Shown one piece after another: positions 1 to 10,800 of a stretch of 64,000 nt of DNA. The number at the start of each line of letters is the position of its first letter. Position 1 is the first letter of the stretch. Position numbers and translations under genes: made by a program. This DNA comes from Emydura subglobosa (Eukaryota > Chordata > Testudines > Chelidae). The stretch is from the NCBI GenBank assembly GCA_007922225.1, contig ML680001.1:37325-101324 (forward strand), in the 5' to 3' direction. The notes under the pieces were generated by a model, which saw nothing but the letters and a program-made list of their open reading frames with translations, was not told where the DNA came from and ran no database searches.

Positions 1-350
1 GGGTAGGGGAGGTCGAGTTGGTCCAGGTGCTGTGGGGCTGGCTGGGAGGGTGGGTGGTTGTGCGTGTGGAGATAGGGGTAGGGGAAGCCAAGCTGGTCCA
101 GATGCTGTGGGGCTGGCTGGGAGGCTGGGTGGTTGTGGGGATGGGATTAGGGGTGGGGGTAGGGGAGGCCAGGCTGGTCCAGGTATTATGGGGCTGGTCA
201 GGAGGGTGGGTGGTTATAGGGGTGGGGATAGGGGTAGTGTAGGTCAGGTCCGTCTGGGCACTGGGGTGGGTGGTTGTGGGGATGGGAGTGGGGGGTGGGG
301 AGGCTGGGCTGGTCCAGGCGCTGTGGGGCTGGCTAGGAGGGTGGGTTGGG
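1..350 (+). repeat. G-rich minisatellite at the left edge
   Basis: About four and a half units of 75-90 bp, each with CTGGTCCAGGTGCTGTGGGG and GGGAGGGTGGGTGGTTGTGG. Runs such as GGGATTAGGGGTGGGGGTAGGGG could form G-quadruplexes. It may continue to the left. Confidence 0.85.
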
Positions 351-944
351 GAGGCCACAGTCGTCAGGGTGCTGTCCCGGGACGGATGAGGGGGACGAGG
401 CACGCGGGGGTCAGTCCAGGCCCAAGCACGTATCCCGAGGGCGAGGGTGGCAGGAGGATCTTGGTGTGGGACGGCATCTGTGTGAGGAAGGGAACAGTCA
501 GCTGGACGGGGGGCAGAACACGCCGACCCTCCCCAGCATTTTGCCAGGACCCCAGGGTTCACGCCCTGCACCGCTGCCTTGTAACCACCAACGGGCCCCC
601 TTCCGCATGGCCCCCGACGACAACTGTCCTGCAACGTGGCCCAACTCGCCCCCCCAGGGCATTGTGGTCAGCACCGACACCCTCTCTCCCAGACCCCAAG
701 GCCGGGCCCTGGCCGCAGCACGCGGCGCGGTGACACCGGTACCTGTGTGTGTCTCCAGTGGTTCGGGGCGGGGCTGCTGGCTCTTTGGGCTGGGGCGCGG
801 CGTCCCCGGGGCTCCATGCTGTTCAGAATGGAAGGCATCCCTGGGGCTGCTCACCCCCACAACAGCATGAGTCACGGCCTGCGCTGTGGGGACAAAGCAG
901 CAGAGGTGGAAGGAGGGTGACACTCCCCACACCAGGCCCCCTAG
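351..944. other. GC-rich DNA without a recognised feature
   Basis: Open frames here have no recognisable protein similarity and no convincing splice structure. Confidence 0.5.
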
Positions 945-1400
945 TGAAATTCTGTGAAATTCTGTGAAATTACTGTGAAATTCGGTGGCAGCCGACGGGA
1001 GTTACGCGGAGCAGCTTGTGTAACTCCCATCAACTTCGTAACTCCTCTTTTATGTGGCGTCTTCACTGCGCTGTGCCGCTGGGAAATGTGTTCCCGTCCA
1101 CGCAGCGCCACGCCACTTGAGGGGGTGGTTTTAACGCGTCGACGTCCGGATCAATTGAGCGGGTCTACACTGACGGCTCGATCGATCCGGATAGATCAAT
1201 CTGACGGTGGTGAATTTGTCGCCATCAGTGAAGACGTACCCTAGGAACATCGCTGAGGATGTGAGTGTGACTATATCTGTAACTTGCGCGCTGGTCTTTA
1301 TAGGATTTCCACGTGCCTGGGTAACCGGAACCTTAACTGTCACTTCAACAGAACTTGTAAAACCGATTAGACCTTGTGCTTGAATGTCCGTGCGGTCACT
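945..1400. other. Short direct repeats and a CpG-rich, possible MITE segment
   Basis: GTGAAATTCT is repeated three to four times at 947-985. The next 350 bp is rich in CpG and restriction-site-like palindromes (GTCGACG, GATCGATCCGGAT), unlike the G/T-rich DNA to the left. It resembles reptile MITE sequence, but no ends were identified. Confidence 0.35.
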
Positions 1401-1518
1401 GTCCTTGGTCTTTACGTGTTCCTAGAGGCCCTAACGCTGAAGCGAGCAGCAGAGGTGACTTTCACTCTGTCAAGCCTGAACCTGTGGCCACTGGAGCCAA
1501 ACTCCGGGTGGTGTAGTG

Positions 1519-1721
1519 CAGGGGTTCTCAAGCCTTTTTTTGCTGGGAACCCCTTTGAAAATGTTTCAGGCTGTGACGACCCCCCCCCCCACCAAAAGTG
1601 ATAACCCCCCCCATGCCATGCCATCCTTACCGGCATGCGCGGGGGCTGACATCTCACGACCCCCCTCATACTAACCTCGCGACCCCCTGAGGAGTCCCGA
1701 ACCCCAGTCTGAGAACCCCTG
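1519..1721. mobile_element. Short hAT-type non-autonomous element
   Basis: A 203-bp element whose ends are a perfect inverted repeat of CAGGGGTTCTCA. The flanking octamers GTGTAGTG and TTGTAACG match at 5 of 8 bases, so the target duplication has decayed. The middle is C-rich and non-coding. Confidence 0.7.
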
Positions 1722-1729
1722 TTGTAACG

Positions 1730-2670
1730 CAACCTTACTAAAATCCCTTTACATAAAAGAAAAGGCTGCAGGGTGTCCATAGGGCTGGGCGGGTAGAGCG
1801 AGGGAGACTGGGAGGCTTGAGTCGCAGGTTCCCAGACTGACCTGTGGGCCCAGCTGCTGGCAGCTTTGGCTCTCCTGAGGGCGGGGGGTGCCACGTGGTC
1901 CCCTCTGGCTGGGCAGCCCCCCGGGAACTCGTGGGCTCCATCAATGACAGCGGCTTCCACTTCCCTGGAACACAGAGAAGCCGACTCAGCAAGTGGCACC
2001 TGCCATCCCCCTGCCAGCCGGACCCTCCCCCAGCAAGACCCCCCCTCATCCCCGCCAGCTGGACCCTCCCCCAGCCAGTTGGGCCACCCTCACTCCCGCC
2101 TTCTTCCTGCACTGACTGTCTGCAGTGCAGCTTCCCCAAGCTGCCCTAAGGACCCTCCAGGGCTGGCTCCGGGAGACTAACGAATGTGGCTTGTTCCGGA
2201 GAGGCCGTGCTGCGTCTCTGCTGGGTGCGGCGCTCCCTGAAAGCTCTCCCAAGGGTCTGAGCAAATCTGGACTCACCGGGGAGCCGCCATGAGGGCTGGG
2301 GGGGCTGCAGTGCAGCCTGGAGGCCCCATCTAGGAGCTGTGGGGCCGCAGGGCTCGGGCTTGTAGAGGCAGATGGGGCACTCCCAACGGGAGCGGGCACG
2401 TCCGGAGATCTGTGACCAATGGGGGCCCAGCCGGCAGCCAATGGACATTTCAGACTGCAAAGGGTCCCCACGCCCCAGTTCCGCCAGAGCCCCTCCATCC
2501 TGACCTGCAGCCACTGCCATCGCTGGTCTGGCAGGGGTGTGCAGGACTGGCTGGGGAGGGTAGCCTATCCCATCCCCGCTGCTCCTTCCCGTGCTCGCTC
2601 ACCAGTTAGCCCTGCCCGTGAGGATCCCTGGGCAGGTGCCTGTGTCTCCTCCCGTGCCGCCGAAGGAGGC
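1730..2670. other. Intergenic DNA, nothing recognised
   Basis: C-rich sequence without coding similarity or a recognised repeat. Confidence 0.5.
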
Positions 2671-2678
2671 CGGATCCG

Positions 2679-2757
2679 TGGCTTCTGCATCCGTGACTTC
2701 TGCGTCCGTGGCTTCTGCGTCCGTGGCTTCTGCGTCCGTGGCTTCTGAGTCTGTGGC
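2679..2757 (+). repeat. 15-bp minisatellite
   Basis: Five units close to GTGGCTTCTGCGTCC. Confidence 0.85.
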
Positions 2758-2867
2758 TGTGGGGCCATGGGCCTGGCAGGATGCTGCCCTATGTGGGCCA
2801 ATTCGTCTGTGGAGGAGACAGGGGAGATTCTGGTAACCTCAGGGAGGTGGCACAAAAACTCCCAGAG

Positions 2868-3155
2868 ACATACACACCCGGTGCGCACACAAACACACAA
2901 CACCGTGCAGATACACACCGCGCACACACACACACTGCATGCACACTCGTGCTGCACACACATACACCACTGTGCAAAGGCACGCACACGCACTGTGGGG
3001 ACACAGTGTACACGCCCACAAACGCTGCTCCCACACACCACTGCACACACGCACAGTAGGCACACACCATGCACACCTGCACACTGCAGACACACATAGG
3101 CACGTGCGCTCACGTTAGACACAGGCACACACCGTGCACACTGCAAGATGTACAG
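2868..3155 (+). repeat. CA-rich simple sequence
   Basis: Imperfect CACACA with GCACACAC, TGCACACA and GGCACACA variants; no gene. Confidence 0.85.
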
Positions 3156-3349
3156 AGGTCAAGCATGCTAAGGTTAGATGGGTAAGAGCCATAAGCTCTC
3201 CTGCCCCTTTAATCAGGCGCTCTCCCTCTGTTCTCCTAGCAAGGGGACAGAAGAAGGTTGCAAGAGGGCCCTGGCTCACCCCATCTCTTGCCCAGAACGG
3301 ACGCCCAACGATCTGTGGGTAAGCAGGGTCTGAATGAGCTCTGCCCTGC

Positions 3350-4140
3350 CCTCTAGTGATGAACTAGGCAGGGGAGAAGCTCTCAGGAGCAGACTGTATT
3401 TGCATAGAGACACCTTCTCAGCCTAGGGGATCAGCTGCCAGGCCAAAGTGATCTGGTTTTTGGCTGATAAGGGTTAAAAACCACTTAAGTCTTAGCCTGC
3501 CCTGACTGAAGGGGTCCCCCTAACCTCATCACTAAGCAGGCCTGCAGTGAAAGCAACGCAGAGGCTGCTGCAATAAGTCCAGAGACATCCCTAGAGGCTG
3601 TGACGGAGGAGAGCAGCAGTAACAAAGGTATTGCCCAACCCCCCCTTCAGGGGGGGAGCTGAACCCCGGTGAATGCACCCCAAATTCTGAGCGTTTGCTG
3701 ATCTCAGACAACCAACCGTGAGCAGGGTGCAGTGGAGGGAAGGGGGGGTGGCATGTTAAAGGGACCCTTGTCCGTCGGACTTTCACACTGCCCGGCGGGA
3801 AACTGAGGAAAAGAACATGCCCCGGTGGGTGTGTTACTTATTGTTGGCTGACTTTTGAGACACTGTTGTGGTGTTTTCCTAAATCAATGCTGGTTTCCTT
3901 TTGCCTTTTTATTAGACATATTCTCTGCTAAGCACAGACTCACAACCTGCGAGAGGGAAGTGTCGCCTCTGAGAGGCACCGGGGGAGGTGTTAAATTTTC
4001 CCAGATTTCTAGGTGCAGGCTCGAGCCAGCTCTGTTTTGTGTTGTTAAGGTGCTAGATATTGCACCTGGCCCCTCTTTACTGCCAGCACTAGCTGGCAGA
4101 AGGGTTATACGCCTGGAATTTCCATGACGCCAGGAACAGG
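3350..4140. repeat. Unclassified interspersed repeat
   Basis: GTATTTGCATAGAGACACC, then ATATTCTCTGCTAAGCACAG and GCGAGAGGGAAGTGTCGCCTC look like a repeat I associate with turtle genomes. I cannot name the class and see no coding frame. Confidence 0.35.
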
Positions 4141-4808
4141 AATGGTTATACCAAATCTACACCCTGCTCAGTGACTCAGCAAGTCTCATAGCTATCCACG
4201 GGCACAGCTTCTATCCCTCTGTCCAGCTAGAGAGACCCTACATGGGCTGACACCCAGGGAGAAGCATCTGCCTCGACACACGGTGTACCGGCTGCCAGCG
4301 GTAAGTCAAGCTTTAGAGACGAATGTAAAAAAAAAAAAAGAAGGTTGAAACCCGCTAGGAAGAGCTCACCATGTGCCCAGGCAGCTGAACGGCCTGGCGA
4401 GCAGACGTGCTGAACTCCAACGTACGGACCAATGAGCCCACCCAATGAGCCACGGTGCCTTTGTCTGCCTTAAGAAACCCGTCTTCAGGTCTCCTGGGGC
4501 AAATCCTTGGTCGCGTTCCTTCACACGTTCCAAGGCTACCCGGTGCTCTAGTCTGGCCTCCTGCGTATCACTGGCCAGAGACCTGCCTGGGATGGATTCC
4601 TCTTTGCACTCCCGGACAGTGTCTCTTCTCCTCTGTTCAGTACTGGGATGCCCAGGCGGGGCCCTGCATTCAGAGTTTTGTTTCTAGCGGGGTGAGCGGC
4701 CTAGCCCAGGGAGGGAATGGAATGAGAACTCTCGGCACCTAGCCCGGGGACAACTTTGGAATAGTAAAAGAAATTGTTTAACGGGGGGATCCCAATTAAC
4801 TGCCAGGG

Positions 4809-4885
4809 CTAATGCTGAATTCCATGGAGCCCTCCCCGGCTCAGCCCCGCATCGAAGAATTGGGCCAAATCACCAGCGCCATCTG
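4809..4885 (-). CDS. SSC5D: Proposed terminal exon of the SSC5D-like gene
   Basis: After SRCR3 a strong pyrimidine tract ends in CCCTCAG at 4886. In the required phase the next 77 nt encode a short tail ([15 protein letters not shown]...) and a TAG at 4811-4809. No further SRCR exon is visible down to base 1. If this exon is not used, more exons must lie outside the window. Confidence 0.45.
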
Positions 4886-7800
4886 CTGAGGGAAGCAGCA
4901 GAGAACCAGAGAGAGCTGAAATCTGGGTGCCGGCTGGCGAGAGCCCAGTACAAGAGAGGAGAGAGAGGTTTCCTCTCCACGCACGTTACCTGTGCACACC
5001 ACGCCGGCGTCTTCCGCGTGCTGGCAGTCGTGCACGCCCCAGGGCGCCGCCAGACACTGGCTCAGCGCCGACTCGTTGCCCCAGCACCGCACGTTGTCCA
5101 GCCAGATGGGACCGTTGCCCTCACCAAAAAAGGCGCCCCCGGGAGCGGAGAGTGGGTCCCCGCAGCCGAGCTCCCGGCACACCACCGCTGCGCCGGGCAG
5201 CGCCCACCTGTCATCACACACCGTGCCCCACCGGCCCTGGTGGAAAACCTCCAGCCGCCCGGAGCAGGGACCAGCGCCGCCCACCAGCCGCAAGACAGCA
5301 CCCCCTAAAGAGAAAGCAGAGAAAGTAGTTGGTCCTAGGGGGGTAGGTAGCTCTGGGGGGTAGTTTGTCTGGGGGTAGGTAGCTCTGGGGAGGGTAGTTG
5401 GTTGGGGGGGTAGGTAGCTCGGGGCTGGGGGAAGGTAGCTCCAAAGGGTACCTGTGCAAATGACGCTGGCGTCCTCCTCGTGCTGGCAGTTGCTGCGCCC
5501 CCAGGGCCGTGCCCGGCACAGCTGCAGCGACATCTCCTTCCCGCTGCAGCCCACGTCGTCCAGCCAGATGGGGCCGGTGCCAGTCCCAAAATGCGCTCCC
5601 CCGGGGGCGGCCTGCACCGCGCCGCAGCCCAGCTCCCGGCACACCACGGCGCCCTCCGGCAGCCCCCAGCCGTCGTCGCACACCGAGCCCCACTGGCCCC
5701 CGTGCAGCACCTCTAGGCGTCCTGCGCAGCTGTGGGGGCCCCCCACCAGCCGCAAGGGGGCACCCCCTGCAGGACAAATAATAGGTCACCGGGAGTGGGG
5801 ATCACAGAGGCGCTTCATAGGCCTGACCTAGAGATTGGAGGATCTCTGTAGGGGAAGGGGCACCAGAGCCCAGGCTGGGGTGTTTGGAGGTCTTTACAAG
5901 AGAAGGGAGCTCCACTGCCCAGGCTGATGGGTGGGGGGGGGGGGGGGGGGGGGGGGGGGCAACAGGCCGGATACAAGAGGAAGCGGGTAGATTCCTAGAT
6001 CCCAAGGCCCTGTGATCATCTGGTCTGACCTCCTGCCTAGCACAGGCCCCCACAATAATTCCCAGAACAGATCTTTTACACAAACATCCAATCTGGATTG
6101 AAAAATGGTCTGTGATGGAGAATCCATCTCAACCCTTGGTGCGTTGTTCCAACGGTTCATTGCTCTCGCTGTTAAAAATGCACAGCTTATTTCCAGTCTG
6201 AACTTGTCCAGCTTCAACTTCCAGCCATCGGATCCTGTTCGACTTCTGCTAGACCGAAGAGCCCATTATTAAATATTTGTTCCCCATGTAGCTATCTATA
6301 GCCTGTGATCAGTTCACCCCTCCACCTTCCTTCTGTTAAGCTACATAGATTGAGCTCCGTGAATCTATCACTCAGGCAGATTGTCCAACCCTTTAATCAT
6401 TCTCCTGGCTCTTCTCCGGCCCCTCTCCACTTTATCAACATCCTTCTTGAATTGTGGGTACCAGAACTAGACACCGGATCACAGCTGTGGTTGCATCAGT
6501 GCCAAATACAGAGGTAAAATCACCTCTCTGCTCGTACTCGAGATTCCCCTCCATCCCAGCACCGCATTAGCTCTTTTGGCCACAGCTTCACACTGGAAGC
6601 TCATGTTCAGCTGATTATCCAGCACGATCCATTAATCTTTTTCAGAGTCACTGCTTCCCAGAATAGAGTTCACCATGTAAGTCTGGCCCGCGTTCTTTGT
6701 TCCTAGATTAATATATTTACATACAGCCATATTAAAATGCATATCATTGCTTGTACCCACTTTATCAAGTGATCCAGATCGCTCTGAATCAGTGACCTTT
6801 CCCCTTCAGTATTTACCACTGCCCCCCGTTTGTGTGTCATTTGCAAATTTTATCAGCGATGATTTTGTTTTCTTCCAGGTCATTGATAAAAATGTTAAAG
6901 AACATAGGGCCAAGATATGAACCCTGTGGAATCCCACTAGAAACACACCTGCTCCATGATGATTCTCTGTTTACAGTTATATTTTGAGATCTATCAGCTA
7001 GCCAGTTTTTAATCCATTTAATGTGTGCCATGTTAATGTTATATTTTTTTTGTATCATTCTAGTTTGTCGTGCAGTGCCACGTCAAATGCCTCAGAGAAG
7101 ACAAAGGATATTACATCAATACTATTACCTTTATCAACCAAACTTGTAATACCATAAAAAAGATATCAAGTTAATTAGACAGGAGCTATTTTCCATACGC
7201 CCATGTTGATTTGCATTAATTACTTACCCTCCTTTAATTCCTTATTAATCAAGTCCCATATCAGTTGCTACATGATCTGGGCCAGGATCGATGTGAGGCT
7301 GACAGGCCTATAATTACCTGGGTCATCCCGTTTACGCTTTTTAAATATTAGCACAATATTAGCTTTCTTCCAGCCTTGTGAAACTACTTCAGTGCTCCAA
7401 GACTTAATGAAAATCAACATTAATGATCCAGCAAGCTCCTCAGCCAGCTCTTTTACGACTCTTTGATACAAATCCTCTGGACCTGCTGATTTTAAAATTT
7501 CTAACTTTACTAGCTTCTATTTAATATCCTTGAGATATATTAGGGAAATGGAAAGAATGTTATCATCACCGTATGATGAGACTGCATCATGTTTTCTTCC
7601 CAAATACAGAACAGAAATAATTATTGAGCACATCTGCCTTTTCTGCATTATTATTGATAATTCTACCATTTCCATCCAGTAATGGACTAATACCACTGTC
7701 AGGTTTTTTTTTGTTCCTACTATACTTTAAAAAAGTCTTCACTTCTCAATTTTCTACAATTCCTAGCATATGATTTATATTCATTATTGTCAGCTTTCCC

Positions 7801-10800
7801 TTTCTTCCATTTGTTATATATCATTGTTTTTATTTTTATAGCTGCTTTCACTTCTCCTTTAAGTCAGGTCGGTTTTTTAACCTTCTTCCTCAGTTGTGGG
7901 ATTGTGGCTTTTGGGGGCATCTAGTAAAGTGTTCTCAAACAATTCCCATTTGCACATGTGCACATTTTTCTGATTAAATTCTTCCTCCCAGATGATTTGG
8001 CTCATAATAGTTTTCAGCTTTGTGAAATTATCCCTTCTAAAACACCAAGGATTGGACTGGAGTTTATCCTGTGTGCACATTATAAATGTGATCAAGTCAC
8101 AATCGCTTGTGAGGAAGTGGGAATTTTGGGTAATATTTTTAAGAATTCTACGCATGCCTCAGTTTACCTCTGTAGTTTGCATTGTGACCTAGTGGGTGCC
8201 AAAGGGTCAAGACTACTGCTGGAATAGTGCAGGACACACAGGTGTGTGTGTGTGATCTTGCTGTCTGGGTGGAACAAATGGTTCCTTAGGGAGCTGATTG
8301 AAACAAACCCAGATCAACAAGGGGTCCGGAGGAACAACAGAAACTAGAATGGAACAAGGACTGAAAAATGACCACTCCACCAGGGAAAGCCCTAGCAGGT
8401 GGGGTTGTGAACTCAGCATGGCCCTGCCTGGAGACAGAGGACTGGGAGGTGACCAGCAGGGGATAAATGGGGCTCTGGCAGAAGCTTGGGGGTTCTCACC
8501 TGGGAACTGACTAAGGAAGGCACCAGAGAGAGAGAGAGTCTGAAAATGGGGTTTGCTACAGCTTGGCTGGGCTTGGGGCTATGCTTGAACCACAATGGGC
8601 TATGTTTGAACCTTCCTCTCTTGGTGCTACTCTAAGGACTCCTTGTGCTGTATGCCACTGACTAATAAACCCGACTGCTTTGCACGCATGGTTTGAGCAT
8701 CACTGCAAATACTGATAAGGTGTGTGAATCCTTGCAGAGCAGACAAAACTCTCCCAGGAGCCTCTCTCAGTTCAGTCACCCGGCCGAGCTCCCAGGGTGA
8801 AGCAGGAGGCTGGAGCCCAGAGGCTCGGCCTCGGAGGCAGTGAGGACCTGTGGTCTGCCCTGGAGGGAGAGTGAGACCCCTTGTCGGGTCTGGCAGATAG
8901 CCAGGGTTCCTCCAAGAGACTGTTTAAACACCGGGGTGTATCATCAATTCTGGTGCTCCATGCCGCTGGTACCTAAGCTCCCATCCATTGTTAGGTCTGT
9001 GATCAGGTCCTTTTTATTCGTCAAGACCAGCTCTCATGCAAAATTCTCCCGAGTTGGCTGCAGCGCTCATTGCGTTAGGAAATTGTCATCTATGATATTC
9101 TGAGATTCTGATCCTGGCAGCGTGAGACCTGCAGGGTATGTCACTCAGAGTGGAGGCTTTTCTCAAAGCTCTGCTCTAGGAATTACTTCAGGGACGTTCT
9201 CTGGCCGGTGTCATACCGGGGAGTCAGACTAGATGACCACAGTTGTCCCTTCTGGGACCTTGGAATCCATGAATCTATGAAAAATAATTGAAGTGCCCCC
9301 GAGGATGCAGCTTTTCTTCCCACACGTTGTAGACCAGTGACTTGGAAACAAGCAGTGCCACTTTTGAGGTAGCGTGCCCCTCTCTCTCCCCGTCCGCCCA
9401 CTCGATCCTTCCGGCATGGGCGCTAACTACGGATTTTAACATTCCAGTCGTGCGGCTCATCCCACCAGGGTCCAGTAATACCGGCTAGGTCCAATCGCTG
9501 CTCATACACGAGCAAGTCCAATTCCTCTGGGATCAAGCCCCAGGCAGTTGTGGGGATGGAGGGAAAGGAGGCATTTGCCAGGGCATGGAAGGGTTCTTGT
9601 GGGTGGGGGTCCCCTATAGGGGATCGGTTCGACTCATACTCACTGTGCTCTGGCGTGCTGGGAGCCGGCATGGCCGTGCTCTGCGCCGGAGGATGGTGGT
9701 CCCCAGTGGTCGGCTGCATTGAGGGCTCGGTGGTGATGAGGGGCAGGAAGCGGTGAGCTGTGGGGCACAGCGGGGTCAGACAGGGGCACAGGGACATGGC
9801 CACATGGAGAGCGTGACCCTTGGGCCCTGGAAGGAGCAGTGCCAGCCACAATCAGCACTGTCACGGGACAGGCCATATCACCTGCACATACCCAGAGCTC
9901 CAGCGCTGTAGTGGGACAGGGACCCTTTAGGGGCCGCTGACTCTGATCTGGTCCCAGGGCGATGCACTGGCTGACTCAGGGTGGGCAGTGGGACACTGAG
10001 CCTGTCCCTCTAGGGGGCACTGGCTCCCATCCAGCCCCAGGGCAGAGAACTGGCTGGCTCAGTGGATGGGAAATGGGGCACGGCTCCAATCCAGCCCCAG
10101 GGCCAGGGACTGGCTGGCTCCAGGGGTGTGGAACGGGACACAGGACCTTTCCCCTATAGAGGCGATGGCGCCCACTGGCCCAGGGCAGGGTGCCATCTGG
10201 CACAGCGGTGGGGTTTTCCCAGCTGCCACACCGCGCCCTCCGGCTGGCCCCACCTGAGCACACGGCGCTGGCGTCCTCCTCATGGGAGCAGACGTGCAGG
10301 CGCCAGCCCCGGTGGCGGCAGTGGCGCAGGTGTGGCTCTGAGCCCTGGCACCGCACCTCGCTGAGCCAGATGGGGCCGGCGCCCTCCCCGAACCAGGCAC
10401 CAACCGGGGCAGAGAGCGCGGAGCCGCAGTCCAGCTGCCGGCACACCACAGCCGCGTCGGCAAGGTCCCACTCGTCGTCGCACACCGAGCCCCAGCGGCC
10501 CTTGTAGCTGATCTCCACGCGCCCCGCGCACCCGCTGGGGCCCCCAGCCAGACGCACCTGGAACGGGCCTGCAGGGACGGCACAGCCTGTCAGACCCACA
10601 ACTCCTCTCTCATGGCCCCTCTGCCCCACGGGGCCCTGCCTTTACCCCCAGGGTCTCACTGCACCACCCCAGCCCCCCACAGACCATTCCCCTCCAGGGC
10701 CCCACTACCCCATAGGCCCCTCTCCACAGGAATCCCCTGCCCCATATAGTCCCCCCCTCCCAGGCAACCACCCTCCATGGAGCTGCTCCTCCCTGGGCCC

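Noticed and set aside
2839..3146. Cys-rich frames on the minus strand
   Set aside because: They are translations of CA-rich simple sequence (GTGTGT as Cys/Val), not a cysteine-rich protein.
9423..9643. Continuation of the linker exon frame to a stop at 9423, ending DWNVKIRS
   Set aside because: A strong donor (CACA|GTGAGT) at 9643 keeps phase 1 to the next SRCR exon. Reading on would cut off SRCR2 and SRCR3. It remains possible as a short alternative ending.
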